NCBI RefSeq assembly: GCF_004323595.1 | Contig: NZ_AP019373.1 | Span: 1,612,001-1,676,000, forward strand | Reading direction: 5' to 3' | Length of the DNA stretch: 64,000 nt | Source: Sulfuricystis thermophila | GTDB taxonomy: Bacteria > Pseudomonadota > Gammaproteobacteria > Burkholderiales > Rhodocyclaceae | Shown: piece by piece, positions 52,474 to 62,271 of the stretch | Layout: each line of letters opens with the position of its first letter | How positions within the stretch are numbered: position 1 is the first letter of the stretch | The notes under the pieces: model-generated | Databases searched by the model: none | Seen by the model: the letters and a program-made list of their open reading frames with translations, nothing else | What the model was told of the DNA's origin: nothing | Translations under genes and position numbers: made by a program

Positions 52474-53397
52474 CTAGCCCACCCAACTTGCCACGGTCAA
52501 CAGAGCCAGCAACAACAGACACAATACCAATGCGCGCCATACCAGACCGATGGCGCTTTGCAGATGCTCGACGTCGGCTTCGTCGCCGAGTCCGAGCCCC
52601 GACCGGGCTGCCCCTTCCTCTTCGAGCGGCAGCGGCTGGCCGAGTCGGATGCCAAGAGCGCCGGCACCGCTGGCGAGCAGGATGCCCGCCGCCGCATCCG
52701 GCCATTGTGCTGCCTGCGTGCGCCAGCAATACACCGCATCCTCGAAATCGCCGACGATCGCAAACGTCGTTGCCGTCACGCGCACCGGCAGCCAGTCGAG
52801 AACGGCGAAGGCACGGCGGGCAAAGACGCCGAAAGGTGCCTCCGCCTCGGGCACACCGGCCCTGAACCACCAGGCTTCGGCCGTCGTCAGTGCCAGTCGA
52901 TAAAGCACCGCGCCGGCCGGCCCGAGCACCAGAAACCAGAACAGCGGGGCGAAGACATGACGATGCGAGCTGAGGATGCCCTGCTCGATCGCCAACTGCG
53001 CGATCGCGCTCGGCCCGAGACGCTCAGCAGACTGCCCGCGCCACTCGGCGAGCAAATGACGGGCGCGCTCGATCTCGCCCATGCGCAGCGCGAGCTGGAT
53101 GTCCGTGAAGTAATGGCTGAACTGGCGAAAGCCGAGCAGGAAATAAAGCACCAGCACATCGAAGCCGAAGGCCAGCACGACATGGATGGCCTCCAGCACG
53201 TAATGCACGACGAATGTCAGCAGCGCCGGCAGGCCGACCCCGGCGAGCCAAGCGAACATGCCATGACGGACCTCGCCCGCGTTGAAGTGCCGCTCTAGAA
53301 AGCGTGCATAGGCGGACAGCATGGCAAACACCTGGGCGGCAGGGGTTGCCCTGAGCTGCTCGAGCACGAGGACGCAGAGAAGGCTGAGAAACGTCAT
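52474..53397 (-). CDS. CobD/CbiB-family membrane protein
   Basis: This 307-residue protein has four to five membrane helices (FLSLLCVLVLEQLRATP, LPALLTFVVHYVLEAIHVV, LVLCLLLLALLTVASW). The LALTTAEAW and FAVLDWLPVRVTATTFAIVGDFEDAV segments match the CobD/CbiB or AmpE-like family. CobD proteins attach aminopropanol to adenosylcobyric acid, but no other cobalamin gene is near. AmpE-like membrane signalling is the alternative. The start at 53397 begins MTFLSLL. The stop abuts the MITE-like element. Confidence 0.8.
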   Translation of the reverse strand: MTFLSLLCVLVLEQLRATPAAQVFAMLSAYARFLERHFNAGEVRHGMFAWLAGVGLPALLTFVVHYVLEAIHVVLAFGFDVLVLYFLLGFRQFSHYFTDIQLALRMGEIERARHLLAEWRGQSAERLGPSAIAQLAIEQGILSSHRHVFAPLFWFLVLGPAGAVLYRLALTTAEAWWFRAGVPEAEAPFGVFARRAFAVLDWLPVRVTATTFAIVGDFEDAVYCWRTQAAQWPDAAAGILLASGAGALGIRLGQPLPLEEEGAARSGLGLGDEADVEHLQSAIGLVWRALVLCLLLLALLTVASWVG

Positions 53398-53452
53398 GAA
53401 GGCGATTGACAAAGGCTTGTGTCGAAGATATCACACTCGCCTGTGGCCCAGC

Positions 53453-54052
53453 TTACACGCGGCGAGACAGGACTTCGCGCAGACTGACCAGGATGCTGGC
53501 GGTCGCCCCCCAGATGAAATAGCCGCGCCACGGCACCGCCCAGAAGCTGCGCCGCTGCCCATCGACGACAACGGTTTCACGACGGTAATTCGCCGCATCG
53601 AGAAAAAACTCCAGCGGCACCTCGAAGACCTCATCCACCTCGAAGTCGTCGAGCCGCAGGTTGAGGGGTGGCGCGACGATCCCGACCACCGGAGTGATGC
53701 GGAAACCGGTGGTGGTGAGATGATCCGGCAAGGTGCCGAGCACCTCGAGCTGTCCGGTCTCGATGCCGACCTCTTCGTGGCTTTCCCGCAAGGCCGTGTC
53801 AATGGGCGTCGCATCCCGGGACTCGCAACGTCCACCAGGAAAGCTCACCTGCCCGGCATGGTCGCGTAGGTGAGCGGTGCGCTGGGTGAGCAGCACGGTG
53901 AGGCCGCTTTCGCGGTCGACGATCGGCACCAGCACGGCCGCCGGGACGAGCGAGGCTTCGGGGACAGGCGGAGTCTTCGTCACCGGCGCCGTCGCTGCCG
54001 GAGCGAAGTTGAGCCGCAGCCAGTCGACCGACAAAGGCGCAACGGCCGACAT
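53453..54052 (-). CDS. Nudix hydrolase, CoA pyrophosphatase type
   Basis: The 199-residue protein has the UPF0035 motif VLLTQRTAHLRDHAGQVSF joined to the Nudix box PGGRCESRDATPIDTALRES, then HEEVGI. Members (NudL/YeaB) hydrolyse CoA to adenosine 3',5'-diphosphate and phosphopantetheine. The stop-start distance to the retropepsin gene is 1 bp, so they are probably co-transcribed. Confidence 0.9.
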   Translation of the reverse strand: MSAVAPLSVDWLRLNFAPAATAPVTKTPPVPEASLVPAAVLVPIVDRESGLTVLLTQRTAHLRDHAGQVSFPGGRCESRDATPIDTALRESHEEVGIETGQLEVLGTLPDHLTTTGFRITPVVGIVAPPLNLRLDDFEVDEVFEVPLEFFLDAANYRRETVVVDGQRRSFWAVPWRGYFIWGATASILVSLREVLSRRV

Positions 54053-54053
54053 C

Positions 54054-54716
54054 TCAATAGCGCTGCACCAGCGTCAGCGTGGTCCCGTCGCGGCGCATTT
54101 CCATGCGATTGAGGAAGCTCATGCCGAGCAGCACCACCGGCATGTCGTGTTCGTGGACGGTGGCTTCCACGTCGCGCAACGTGATGTTGCCGACCCGGAC
54201 GCTGCCGAGCCGCACGCGCCAGATGCGCGCGATGCCATTGGCCGTCTGCGTCATGCCCGGGGTTGCATTGCTCAAATCGACGCGCGCCCGGCGTGCATCA
54301 GCAGCGCCCAGCGAAACCAAGGTCGCACCGGTATCGACGAGGAAACGCATCGTCTCGCCATTGATGCTGCCGTTGACGAAGAAATGCCCCTGACCATCGG
54401 CGGTCAGTACCACCGCGGGCTTTTCGGCCTGCGGCGAGGAAACGACGCTCTGACCGATCTGCATGCGCCGGCGCTTGCCGTCGATCTCGAACACCGCGGC
54501 ACCGGGTTCGATGGCGACGAGCTTCACCCCCTCGGCAGACCGCTCGCCCAGCGACAACATCTGGCGCCGGCCGCCATCGATCACCACCAGCGCCTTGTCG
54601 GCCATCAGGCCGACGAGCGCGATGTCCGACGCCAGTGCGCTGCCGGCGAGGAGACCGAGCAATGCGACGCTACAATGAGCGGATAGTTTTTTTGCGTTCC
54701 AGCCAAAATCTCTCAT
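54054..54716 (-). CDS. Retropepsin-like aspartic protease (TIGR02281 type)
   Basis: The 220-residue protein has a signal-like N-terminus (VALLGLLAGSALAS), an unknown N-domain and a retropepsin fold with the catalytic Asp in MRFLVDTGATLVSLG. As in the clan AA family, only one DTG is present per chain, so it would work as a dimer. It is envelope-located. The ATG at 54716 overlaps, on the opposite strand, the ATG of the amidotransferase gene (54715). Confidence 0.88.
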   Translation of the reverse strand: MRDFGWNAKKLSAHCSVALLGLLAGSALASDIALVGLMADKALVVIDGGRRQMLSLGERSAEGVKLVAIEPGAAVFEIDGKRRRMQIGQSVVSSPQAEKPAVVLTADGQGHFFVNGSINGETMRFLVDTGATLVSLGAADARRARVDLSNATPGMTQTANGIARIWRVRLGSVRVGNITLRDVEATVHEHDMPVVLLGMSFLNRMEMRRDGTTLTLVQRY

Positions 54717-55410
54717 GAAACCCATCGCCATCTTTCGTCACAGTGCCGGGGAAGGTCCCGGCTATTTTGCCACGTTCCTCGATGCGCACGGCATTCCCTG
54801 GCGGTTGATTTGCATCGATGCCGGCGAGCCGGTACCGGGGAGTGTGAGCGATTTTTCCGGGCTGTGCCTGATGGGCGGGCCGATGAGCGTCAATGACGAC
54901 CTACCTTGGATCCCGCCATTGCTCGCGCTGATCCGCGCGGCTGCCGCGGCGGAGATCCCAGTCATCGGCCATTGTCTGGGCGGACAGCTCATCAGCAAGG
55001 CGCTCGGCGGGGTGATCACGAAGAACTCGGTCAAGGAACTGGGCTGGGGCGAGGTCACGGTCTGCGACCCTGCGGCCCACGACTGGCTGGGCGACATCGA
55101 ACGCTTCGAAGCCTTCCACTGGCATGGCGAGACCTTCTCGATCCCGCCCGGCGCGACACGCATCCTGAGAAGCGCCTGGTGCGAAAATCAGGCATTCGTT
55201 CTCGGCCCGCATCTGGCCATGCAATGCCATGTCGAGATGACCGAGGCGATGATCCGGCTCTGGAACCGCGCCTGGGCCGACGAGCGTGCCACGCCAGGCC
55301 CATCAGTGCAGACGCCGGAAGAAATGTACGAAAACATCGAGGCGCGCCTCGCCGCGATGCGCGTCGCCGCCGATCGGCTCTACACCCGCTGGATCGCCGG
55401 CCTGCAGTGA
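54715..55410 (+). CDS. Class I glutamine amidotransferase-like protein
   Basis: The 231-residue protein has the triad of class I amidotransferases: Cys in VIGHCLGGQLISKALGG, and His-Glu in MQCHVEMTEAMI. The substrate-side partner is not present, so it is a stand-alone gamma-glutamyl hydrolase-like protein as in many proteobacteria. Its start codon overlaps the divergent retropepsin start. Its stop codon carries repeat copy 9. Confidence 0.9.
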   Translation: MKPIAIFRHSAGEGPGYFATFLDAHGIPWRLICIDAGEPVPGSVSDFSGLCLMGGPMSVNDDLPWIPPLLALIRAAAAAEIPVIGHCLGGQLISKALGGVITKNSVKELGWGEVTVCDPAAHDWLGDIERFEAFHWHGETFSIPPGATRILRSAWCENQAFVLGPHLAMQCHVEMTEAMIRLWNRAWADERATPGPSVQTPEEMYENIEARLAAMRVAADRLYTRWIAGLQ

Positions 55411-55433
55411 AACTCGGCGCTGGCGAGACGGCA
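55410..55433 (+). repeat. 24-bp interspersed repeat, copy 9 (on a TGA stop codon)
   Basis: On the plus strand this reads AAACTCGGCGCTGGC, then GA, then GACGGCA, with one change from consensus. Its first base is the last base of the amidotransferase TGA stop. Confidence 0.82.
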
Positions 55434-55443
55434 TCCAGCCGGC

Positions 55444-55938
55444 TCAGTCTCGGAAGTTGCCGTAGCTGAGCGGATAGTCGGTGACCGACTTCTTGACCAG
55501 CGCGATCGCGGCTTGCAGGTCGTCGCGCTTGGCGCCCGATACGCGCACGGCATCGCCCTGGATGGTCGCCTGCACCTTGAGCTTGCTGTCCTTGATCAGC
55601 TTGACGATCTTCTTCGCCAGTTCCTGATCGATGCCGCTCTTGATCTTCAGCTCCTGCTTGGCCTTGTGGCCGGAAACGCTCTCGACTTTGCCGAGCTCGA
55701 GCCGCTTGGTGCTCTCGCGTTCCTTCTTCTCCATCTCGGGAAACAGGATGTCCTTGATCTGTCCGAGCTGGAATTCGGAATCGCCCCAGATCGTGATCAC
55801 CTTGTCCTTTTCGTTGAGTTCGGCCTTCGCGCTGGTGCCCTTGAAGTCGTAACGGTTGCCGATCTGGCGGCCGGCGACATCGACGGCGTTTTTGATCATT
55901 ACCATGTTGGCTTCGGAAGTGATGTCGAACGACGGCAT
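55444..55938 (-). CDS. yajQ: YajQ family nucleotide-binding protein
   Basis: This 164-residue protein begins MPSFDITSEANMVMIKNAVD, the YajQ signature, with NRYDFKGT, then LKVQATIQGDAVRVSGAKRDDLQ. Members bind nucleotides including c-di-GMP in some species and affect stress response and virulence. It stands before ppnP and the argG block on the minus strand, 12 bp from ppnP. Confidence 0.95.
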   Translation of the reverse strand: MPSFDITSEANMVMIKNAVDVAGRQIGNRYDFKGTSAKAELNEKDKVITIWGDSEFQLGQIKDILFPEMEKKERESTKRLELGKVESVSGHKAKQELKIKSGIDQELAKKIVKLIKDSKLKVQATIQGDAVRVSGAKRDDLQAAIALVKKSVTDYPLSYGNFRD

Positions 55939-55950
55939 GGCTTCACCCGC

Positions 55951-56271
55951 TCATCCGAAGTGGCAAACGTAATGATAGGGCTCGCCCGTCACTTCGATGT
56001 CGAACGAGGAGTTGCCGGGCACCCGGAACGATTCGCCCGCCGCGCAGGTTTGCCACTCCCCGCCAGCGATGCGATAGCGGCAGCTGCCGGCAATGGTTTC
56101 CATGATCTCCGGCGCGCCGGTATTGAAGGTGAGCGTTGCGGGCAGAATCACGCCGACGCTCTTTTTCGTGCCGTCGGCGAAGATCACCGTGTGACTCACA
56201 CATTTGCCATCGAAATAGACATTGGCTTTCTTGATCACGGAAACGCCATCGAATTGACTGGACTGGCTCAT
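55951..56271 (-). CDS. ppnP: Pyrimidine/purine nucleoside phosphorylase
   Basis: This 106-residue cupin-type protein matches PpnP (YaiE): [41 protein letters not shown] and [13 protein letters not shown]. It splits nucleosides with phosphate. The ATG at 56271 overlaps the DUF2788 gene stop; a start four codons upstream is also open. Confidence 0.92.
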   Translation of the reverse strand: MSQSSQFDGVSVIKKANVYFDGKCVSHTVIFADGTKKSVGVILPATLTFNTGAPEIMETIAGSCRYRIAGGEWQTCAAGESFRVPGNSSFDIEVTGEPYHYVCHFG

Positions 56272-56492
56272 TGGATTCCCCACATTTTCTGGATGATGCT
56301 CTTGGCGACGAAGCCGAGCATGCCGAAGGCGAGCACGAAGAACAGGGCGAAGGTGCCGAGCTTGCCGGCCTTCGAGCGCCAGGCCAGCTCGCCGATGATG
56401 AACAGCATGTAGAGCATGAAGGCGCCCAACCCGAAGGTGACGCCGAATTCGGCGATCTGCGACTCGGTGAAGCCAAAGACCGTTGCTTCCAT
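56268..56492 (-). CDS. DUF2788 small membrane protein
   Basis: A 74-residue protein with two transmembrane helices ([17 protein letters not shown] and [19 protein letters not shown]) flanked by basic residues. It resembles DUF2788. Function unknown. It overlaps ppnP by 4 bp (ATGA). Confidence 0.88.
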   Translation of the reverse strand: MEATVFGFTESQIAEFGVTFGLGAFMLYMLFIIGELAWRSKAGKLGTFALFFVLAFGMLGFVAKSIIQKMWGIQ

Positions 56493-56506
56493 GCTGTCGC
56501 CTGGGC

Positions 56507-57763
56507 TTATTTCCGCGATCGTCCGGCGCGCTTCAGGCGCGCGTTTTCGGCGATACGCATGCGCAGCGCATTGAGCTTGATGAAGCCGCCCGCATCCTTC
56601 TGGTCGTAGGCGCCGGCATCGTCCTCGAAGGTGGCGATGGTCGGATCGAACAGCGAATCGGTCTTCGAATCACGCGCCACCACGGCAACCGAGCCTTTGT
56701 AGAGCTTGACGCGCACCCAGCCATTGACGTTCTGCTGCGTGTGGTCGATCAGCACCTGCAGGGCCTTCCTCTCCGGGCTCCACCAGTAACCGTTGTAGAT
56801 CAGACTCGCGTAGCGCGGCATCAGATCATCCTTGAGGTGTGCGACTTCCCGGTCGAGGGTGATCGACTCGATGGCACGATGGGCTTTGAGCAGAATCGTG
56901 CCGCCGGGTGTTTCGTAGCAGCCGCGCGACTTCATGCCGACATAGCGGTTTTCGACCAGGTCCAGCCGGCCGATGCCGTGCCTGCCGCCGATCTGGTTCA
57001 GGGTGGCGAGCAACTCGTGGGCTTTCATCTTCTTGCCGTCGATCGCGACGAGATCGCCGTGCGCGAATTCGAGCTCAAGGTATTCCGGCTTGTTGGGCGC
57101 TTTCTCCGGCGCCACGGTCCAGCGCCACATCGATTCCTCGGCCTCTGCCGACGGATCTTCGAGATGACGGCCCTCATAGGAGATATGCAGCAGGTTCGCA
57201 TCCATCGAATACGGCGAGCCGCCCTTTTTGTGTTTCATCTCGATCGGGATGCCATTGGCTTCGGCATAGGCGAGCAGCTTCTCGCGCGACAACAGATCCC
57301 ACTCGCGCCAGGGCGCGATGATCTTGACATTGGGCATCAGCGCATAGGCGCCGAGCTCGAAGCGCACCTGGTCATTGCCCTTGCCGGTGGCGCCATGGGC
57401 GATGGCGTCCGCGCCGGTCTTCTTGGCGATCTCGACGAGCCGCTTGGCGATCAGCGGCCGCGCGATCGAGGTGCCGAGCAGATATTCGCCCTCGTAGATC
57501 GTGTTGGCGCGGAACATCGGGAAGACGAAATCGCGCACGAACTCCTCGCGCAGATCGTCGATGAAGATGTTCTTCGGTTTGATGCCGAGCTTCAACGCCT
57601 TGGCGCGTGCCGGCTCGAGCTCTTCGCCTTGACCGAGATCGGCGGTGAAGGTCACCACCTCGCAGCCGTAGGTGTCCTGCAACCACTTGAGGATGACCGA
57701 AGTATCCAGCCCGCCCGAATAGGCCAGCACGACCTTTTTGATGCCCGATTTCGCTTTCGCCAT
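56507..57763 (-). CDS. argG: Argininosuccinate synthase
   Basis: It joins citrulline and aspartate using ATP, the seventh step of arginine synthesis. The ATP pyrophosphatase motif is [42 protein letters not shown] and the C-terminal [17 protein letters not shown] complete the family pattern. I chose the ATG at 57763 because the AAGGA site is nine bases upstream; an ATG at 57772 overlaps the argF stop and is possible. It forms an argD-argF-argG cluster on the minus strand. Confidence 0.96.
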   Translation of the reverse strand: MAKAKSGIKKVVLAYSGGLDTSVILKWLQDTYGCEVVTFTADLGQGEELEPARAKALKLGIKPKNIFIDDLREEFVRDFVFPMFRANTIYEGEYLLGTSIARPLIAKRLVEIAKKTGADAIAHGATGKGNDQVRFELGAYALMPNVKIIAPWREWDLLSREKLLAYAEANGIPIEMKHKKGGSPYSMDANLLHISYEGRHLEDPSAEAEESMWRWTVAPEKAPNKPEYLELEFAHGDLVAIDGKKMKAHELLATLNQIGGRHGIGRLDLVENRYVGMKSRGCYETPGGTILLKAHRAIESITLDREVAHLKDDLMPRYASLIYNGYWWSPERKALQVLIDHTQQNVNGWVRVKLYKGSVAVVARDSKTDSLFDPTIATFEDDAGAYDQKDAGGFIKLNALRMRIAENARLKRAGRSRK

Positions 57764-57768
57764 GATGT

Positions 57769-58692
57769 TCATTCCTTCACCGTGCCCAATACAAGATATT
57801 CCAGCAATGCTTTCTGTGCGTGCAGCCGGTTCTCGGCTTCATCCCAGACGACGCTCTGCGGCCCGTCGATCACCTCGGCGGCAACCTCTTCGCCGCGATG
57901 TGCCGGCAGGCAGTGCATGAACAGCGCATCTGGCTTCGCCACCCGCATCATCTCGCCATCGACCTGCCAGTCCTTGAACGCCTTCATGCGCGTTTCATTC
58001 TCGGCCTCGAAGCCCATCGAGGTCCACACGTCGGTGGTGACGAGATCTGCGCCGCGCGCCGCATCCATCGGGTCGGCGAACTGCTCGAAATGATCGGTGC
58101 CGTAAAGTCCGGCGCGCTCGGGCTCGACTTCATAACCCGGCGGTGTGGAGACGTGCACGTTGAAATCGAGCACCTCGGCGGCCTGCAGCCAGGTGTTGCA
58201 CATGTTGTTCGAGTCACCGATCCAGGCTACCGTCTTGCCCTGGATGCAGCCGCGATGCTCGATGTAGGTGTAGATGTCGGCGAGGATCTGACACGGGTGG
58301 TATTCATTGGTGAGACCGTTGATCACCGGCACACGCGAATGACGCGCGAAGCGTTCGATGATCTCCTGCTCGAAAGTGCGGATCATCACCACATCGGACA
58401 TGCGCGAGATGACCTCGGCGGCGTCTTCCACGGGTTCGCCGCGGCCGAGCTGCGAGTCACGCGTATTGAGGTAAATCGCCGAGCCGCCGAGCTGCTGCAT
58501 GCCGGCTTCGAAAGAAAGACGCGTGCGCGTGCTCGCCTTCTCGAAGATCATCACCAGTGTGCGGTCCTCGAGCGGCCAGTATTTCTGGTAGGACTTGAAG
58601 CGCTGCTTGATGATGCGCGTGCGCTCGAACAGATACTCGAACTCGGTGCGGGAAAAATCCTTGAACTGCAAGAAGTGTCTCGGCTTGTGCAT
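57769..58692 (-). CDS. argF: Ornithine carbamoyltransferase
   Basis: It makes citrulline from ornithine and carbamoyl phosphate. The carbamoyl-phosphate loop is [15 protein letters not shown], followed by the HPCQILADI motif and the C-terminal [12 protein letters not shown] signature. Length 307 is normal. The ATG at 58692 has GAGGAG five bases upstream. It lies 9 bp after argD and is coupled to argG. Confidence 0.96.
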   Translation of the reverse strand: MHKPRHFLQFKDFSRTEFEYLFERTRIIKQRFKSYQKYWPLEDRTLVMIFEKASTRTRLSFEAGMQQLGGSAIYLNTRDSQLGRGEPVEDAAEVISRMSDVVMIRTFEQEIIERFARHSRVPVINGLTNEYHPCQILADIYTYIEHRGCIQGKTVAWIGDSNNMCNTWLQAAEVLDFNVHVSTPPGYEVEPERAGLYGTDHFEQFADPMDAARGADLVTTDVWTSMGFEAENETRMKAFKDWQVDGEMMRVAKPDALFMHCLPAHRGEEVAAEVIDGPQSVVWDEAENRLHAQKALLEYLVLGTVKE

Positions 58693-58701
58693 CACGACTC
58701 C

Positions 58702-59874
58702 TCAGCCGGCCAGGAAATGCCGCACCACCGCGACGAGCTTGTCCACCAGCTCATCGGCCTCCGCATCGCTCATCACCAGCGGCGGCAGCAGGCGGATCAC
58801 CTTTTCGGCGGTGACGTTGATCAGAATGCCGGCTTCCAGACCGGCAGCCACCAGGGCCGCGCACGGACGATCGAGCTCGATGCCGAGCATCAGGCCTTTG
58901 CCGCGGATGCCAACGACGCCGCCGATCCCCTTAAGCCCCGCCGCGATGCGCTCCTGCATCCGCGCGCCCAATGCCGCAGCGCGCGCGGGCAGATCCTCGT
59001 CTTCGAGCACCGTCAGGGTCGTCAGGGCGGCGACGCAGGCGAGCGGATTGCCGCCGAAGGTAGAACCGTGGTTGCCCGGCTTGAAGACGCCGTTCGCCCG
59101 CCCGGCGGTCAGACAGGCGCCGACGGGAACGCCGGAGCCCAGGCCCTTCGCCAGCGTCATCACGTCGGGCAGGATGCCGGCATGCTGGAAGGCGAACCAC
59201 TGGCCAGTGCGACCGATACCGCATTGCACTTCGTCGAGCATCAGGAGCCAACCCTGCGCGTCGCAGATCTGCCTCAAGCCACGCAGGAACTCGTCATGAC
59301 AGACGTTGATGCCGCCCTCACCCTGTACCGGCTCGAACAGCACGGCGACGACGTTGCGGTTGTTCGCCGCCACCTGCTCGATCGCCGCCAGATCGTCGAA
59401 GGGCACGCGCACGAAACCTGGCACAAGAGGTTCGAAACCCGCCTGCACCTTGCGGTTGCCGGTGGCGGAAAGCGTCGCCAGGGTACGGCCGTGGAAGGAC
59501 TGTTCCATGACGATGATCGCCGGTTGCTCGATCCCCTTGCCGTGGCCATAGAGCCGCGCCAGCTTGATCGCCGCTTCGTTCGCCTCGCAGCCGGAATTGC
59601 AGAAAAAGACCTCGTCCATGCCGGAAAGCCGCGCCAGGCGTTCGGCCAACTGCTCCTGCTCGATCACCCGATACAGATTCGAGACGTGGATCAGGCGATG
59701 CACCTGTCGTTCGAGCGCCGCCGTGAGGCGGGGGTGATTGTGACCAAGGGTATTGACCGCGATGCCGGCGATGCCATCGAGGTAGCTCTTCCCATGCTCG
59801 TCGAAGAGGCGGCAACCTTCGCCATGGGTGAAGGCGATGGGCTGCCGGGCATAGTTGTTCATCAGGTGCGACAT
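58702..59874 (-). CDS. argD: Acetylornithine aminotransferase
   Basis: A class III PLP aminotransferase of 390 residues. It has the PLP lysine in TLAKGLGSGVPVGA, LMLDEVQCGIGRTG and FCNSGCEANEAAIKLAR. It converts N-acetylglutamate semialdehyde to N-acetylornithine and probably also succinyldiaminopimelate. First gene of the argD-argF-argG block. Start is 59874; MNNYAR at 59862 is a possible alternative. Confidence 0.95.
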   Translation of the reverse strand: MSHLMNNYARQPIAFTHGEGCRLFDEHGKSYLDGIAGIAVNTLGHNHPRLTAALERQVHRLIHVSNLYRVIEQEQLAERLARLSGMDEVFFCNSGCEANEAAIKLARLYGHGKGIEQPAIIVMEQSFHGRTLATLSATGNRKVQAGFEPLVPGFVRVPFDDLAAIEQVAANNRNVVAVLFEPVQGEGGINVCHDEFLRGLRQICDAQGWLLMLDEVQCGIGRTGQWFAFQHAGILPDVMTLAKGLGSGVPVGACLTAGRANGVFKPGNHGSTFGGNPLACVAALTTLTVLEDEDLPARAAALGARMQERIAAGLKGIGGVVGIRGKGLMLGIELDRPCAALVAAGLEAGILINVTAEKVIRLLPPLVMSDAEADELVDKLVAVVRHFLAG

Positions 59875-59913
59875 GTTCCGCTCCGCGGTTGCAAACAGGG
59901 AAACGTCATCCGC

Positions 59914-59944
59914 AAAAAGCGACGGCGGCCCGTGCGGCCGCCGT
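59914..59944 (-). terminator. Perfect hairpin upstream of argD
   Basis: ACGGCGGCC and GGCCGCCGT pair with loop GCACG on the minus strand, followed after two bases by TTTTT. It lies about 40 bp before argD. It either ends transcripts from the rpsT side or serves as an attenuator of the arg genes. Confidence 0.65.
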
Positions 59945-60229
59945 GCTTTCTTACTGCGGGGAATCGATCATAAGTGAAAATCGACAGGCTGTGTAGCCTC
60001 GTCTTTCGATCCGCCCATAAACCCAGATTGTCCATTAGACCGGGCTGATGCGCGATGAGCATGCGAAACGGTCATTTCATCGCCCTACACGGCGGCTTTC
60101 GGGCTGCGGGCGGCATCTTCGCGCCCCCGCTCCTCGCCAATAGACACCGTTATTGGCTCGTCGCGCGGACGCAAACCTGCTCGCCCTCGCCTGCGAAACC
60201 CGCTCGTGTTCCAATGGACAATCTGGGAT

Positions 60230-60264
60230 AAAAAACGCGCGGACGCCCATTCGACGCCCACGCG
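60230..60264 (-). terminator. rpsT terminator
   Basis: The minus strand reads CGCGTGGGCG, nine bases of loop, CGTCCGCGCG, then T6. The stem is 10 bp with two G-T pairs. It lies 23 bp after the rpsT stop. Confidence 0.8.
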
Positions 60265-60287
60265 ATTCTTTGCGATGCCTGCCGGGC

Positions 60288-60548
60288 TCAGAGCGCCTTG
60301 ATCGCGGCGGAAAGACGACTCTTGTGACGCGCGGCGGCGTTCTTGTGGATGATCTTCTTGTCGGCGATCGAATCGATGATGCGCTGCGATTCCTTGAAGA
60401 TCGCCTGGGCGGACGCCTTGTCGCCGGCGGCGACGGCCTTGCGCACCTTCTTGATCGCGGTGCGCAGCCGGGAACGCAGGCTCATGTTGTGGGCGCGGCG
60501 CTTGATCGCCTGGAGGGCGCGTTTGCGGGCTTGTGCGGTATTGGCCAT
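60288..60548 (-). CDS. rpsT: 30S ribosomal protein S20
   Basis: The 86-residue basic protein starts [20 protein letters not shown] and ends [18 protein letters not shown], the S20 signature. It binds 16S rRNA. It is divergent from murJ, the common arrangement in betaproteobacteria, and monocistronic with a strong terminator. Confidence 0.97.
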   Translation of the reverse strand: MANTAQARKRALQAIKRRAHNMSLRSRLRTAIKKVRKAVAAGDKASAQAIFKESQRIIDSIADKKIIHKNAAARHKSRLSAAIKAL

Positions 60549-60643
60549 GAAACGTTGCTCGATGGATGTTCGGAAAGGCGCGGATTATAGGAGCACTCGC
60601 ACGCGGATGCAAGAAGCCAGTGCGAGCCTGTAACATCCGCCCC

Positions 60644-62182
60644 ATGAACCTATTACGCACCCTGGCCACCGTGAGCAGCCTGACGCTGCTGTCGCGCATT
60701 CTCGGCTTCGTGCGCGATTTCGTGATCGCCCGCGCCTTCGGCGCCGGAATGTTCACCGATGCCTTCTTCGTCGCCTTCCGGCTGCCCAATCTGCTGCGCC
60801 GCATGTTCGCCGAGGGCGCCTTCTCACAGGCCTTCGTGCCCATGCTGGCTGAATACCGCCAGCAGCGCAACGCCGAGGAGACCAAGACCCTGGTCGATCG
60901 CGTCGCCACCCTCCTCTTCCTCGTCGTGCTGCTCGTCACGCTGCTCGGCATCCTCGGCGCCCCGCTCTTGATTCTCGTCTCCGCCCCGGGTTTCGCCGCC
61001 GACGGCGAGAAGTTCGCCCTCACCGTGACGCTCACGCGCATCACTTTTCCCTACATCCTGTTCATGGCCCTGGTGGCACTCTCGGCGGGCATCCTCAACA
61101 CCTGGAGCCGTTTCGCCTTGCCGGCATTTACGCCAGTGCTGCTGAACCTTTCCTTCATCGGCATGGCGCTGTTCGCGGCGCAGTGGTTCGATCCCCCGGT
61201 GATGACGCTGGCCTGGGCGGTGTTCCTCGGCGGCTTGCTGCAACTGGCGATCCAGCTGCCGGCGCTGAAAAAAATCGGCATGCTGCCGCGTTTCGATTTC
61301 GCTCCCCATGACCCCGGCGTGCGGCGTATCTTGAAGCTGATGGCGCCGGCGCTGCTCGGCGTCTCCGTGGCGCAAATCTCGCTGCTGATCAACACCATCT
61401 TCGCCTCCTTCCTGGCCTCCGGCAGCGTCTCCTGGCTGTATTACGCCGACCGGCTGATGGAGTTTCCCGCCGGCCTGCTCGGCGCGGCGCTGGGCACGAT
61501 CCTGCTGCCGAGCCTCGCCAAGGCGCACAGTGGCGGCAGGCCAGAAACCTTCTCCGCCCTGCTCGACTGGGGCCTACGCTTGACCTTCCTGCTCACGCTG
61601 CCGGCCGCGCTGGCGCTCGCCATCCTCGGCGTGCCACTGCTCGCGACACTATTCCAGCACGGCGCCTTCACCGCCAACGACGTCCTCCAGACGCGCCAGG
61701 CGCTGGTCGCCTACAGCATCGGCCTGATCGGGCTGATCCTCGTCAAGGTGCTCGCACCGGGCTTCTATGCGCAGCAGAACATCCGCACGCCGGTGAAGAT
61801 CGCGCTCGTGACGCTCGCCGCCACCCAGGCGATGAATCTCGCTTTCATCGGGCCATTCAAGCACGCCGGCTTGGCCCTCGCGATCGGGCTGGCCTCGTGT
61901 CTGAACGCCTGGCTGCTGTTTCGCGGACTCAAGCAGCGCGGCGCCTATCGGCCGCTGCCCGGCTGGCCGATGTTCGCGGCAAAGCTCGTCGTGGCGCTGG
62001 TGGCACTGGCGCTGACGCTCTGGTTCGGCATGGGCGAAGAAGCCAACTGGCTGACCGCGTCGAGCTGGATGCGTGTCACGCACCTGTCCCTATTGGTCGT
62101 TGGCGCAGCCGCGACCTATTTCGGCACGTTGTGGCTGCTGGGGTTTCGCTTGCAGGATTTCCGCCGCCGCGCCGTGCCGTAG
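60644..62182 (+). CDS. murJ: Lipid II flippase MurJ
   Basis: The 512-residue inner-membrane protein has 14 hydrophobic segments. The MurJ pattern begins [27 protein letters not shown], split here by the [20 protein letters not shown] region with the conserved arginines. [15 protein letters not shown] follows. It flips lipid II for peptidoglycan synthesis. The ATG at 60644 begins [12 protein letters not shown]. Confidence 0.96.
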   Translation: MNLLRTLATVSSLTLLSRILGFVRDFVIARAFGAGMFTDAFFVAFRLPNLLRRMFAEGAFSQAFVPMLAEYRQQRNAEETKTLVDRVATLLFLVVLLVTLLGILGAPLLILVSAPGFAADGEKFALTVTLTRITFPYILFMALVALSAGILNTWSRFALPAFTPVLLNLSFIGMALFAAQWFDPPVMTLAWAVFLGGLLQLAIQLPALKKIGMLPRFDFAPHDPGVRRILKLMAPALLGVSVAQISLLINTIFASFLASGSVSWLYYADRLMEFPAGLLGAALGTILLPSLAKAHSGGRPETFSALLDWGLRLTFLLTLPAALALAILGVPLLATLFQHGAFTANDVLQTRQALVAYSIGLIGLILVKVLAPGFYAQQNIRTPVKIALVTLAATQAMNLAFIGPFKHAGLALAIGLASCLNAWLLFRGLKQRGAYRPLPGWPMFAAKLVVALVALALTLWFGMGEEANWLTASSWMRVTHLSLLVVGAAATYFGTLWLLGFRLQDFRRRAVP

Positions 62183-62219
62183 TGCCGCTCCACCAGCGCC
62201 GCGTTTGCGTCAAAAGAAA

Positions 62220-62247
62220 CGGGCAGTCCCGTCGCCGGAACTGCCCG
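62220..62247. terminator. Bidirectional terminator between murJ and hppA
   Basis: CGGGCAGTCCC and GGAACTGCCCG form a stem with one mismatch and loop GTCGCC. It lies between the convergent murJ and hppA genes, with A-rich sequence on one side (AAAAGAAAC). Confidence 0.75.
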
Positions 62248-62271
62248 CTCGTCACTGACCTGGAATATCGA

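Larger units (their letters stand above)
59875..60287. other. 413-bp non-coding gap between argD and rpsT
   Basis: I find no gene here. It contains the rpsT terminator (60230-60264), a perfect 9-bp hairpin close to argD (59914-59944), a 7-bp dyad GCCAATA/TATTGGC at 60136-60157 and ordinary GC-rich sequence. An argD promoter must lie here. I do not see an ARG-box-like dyad. Confidence 0.6.
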
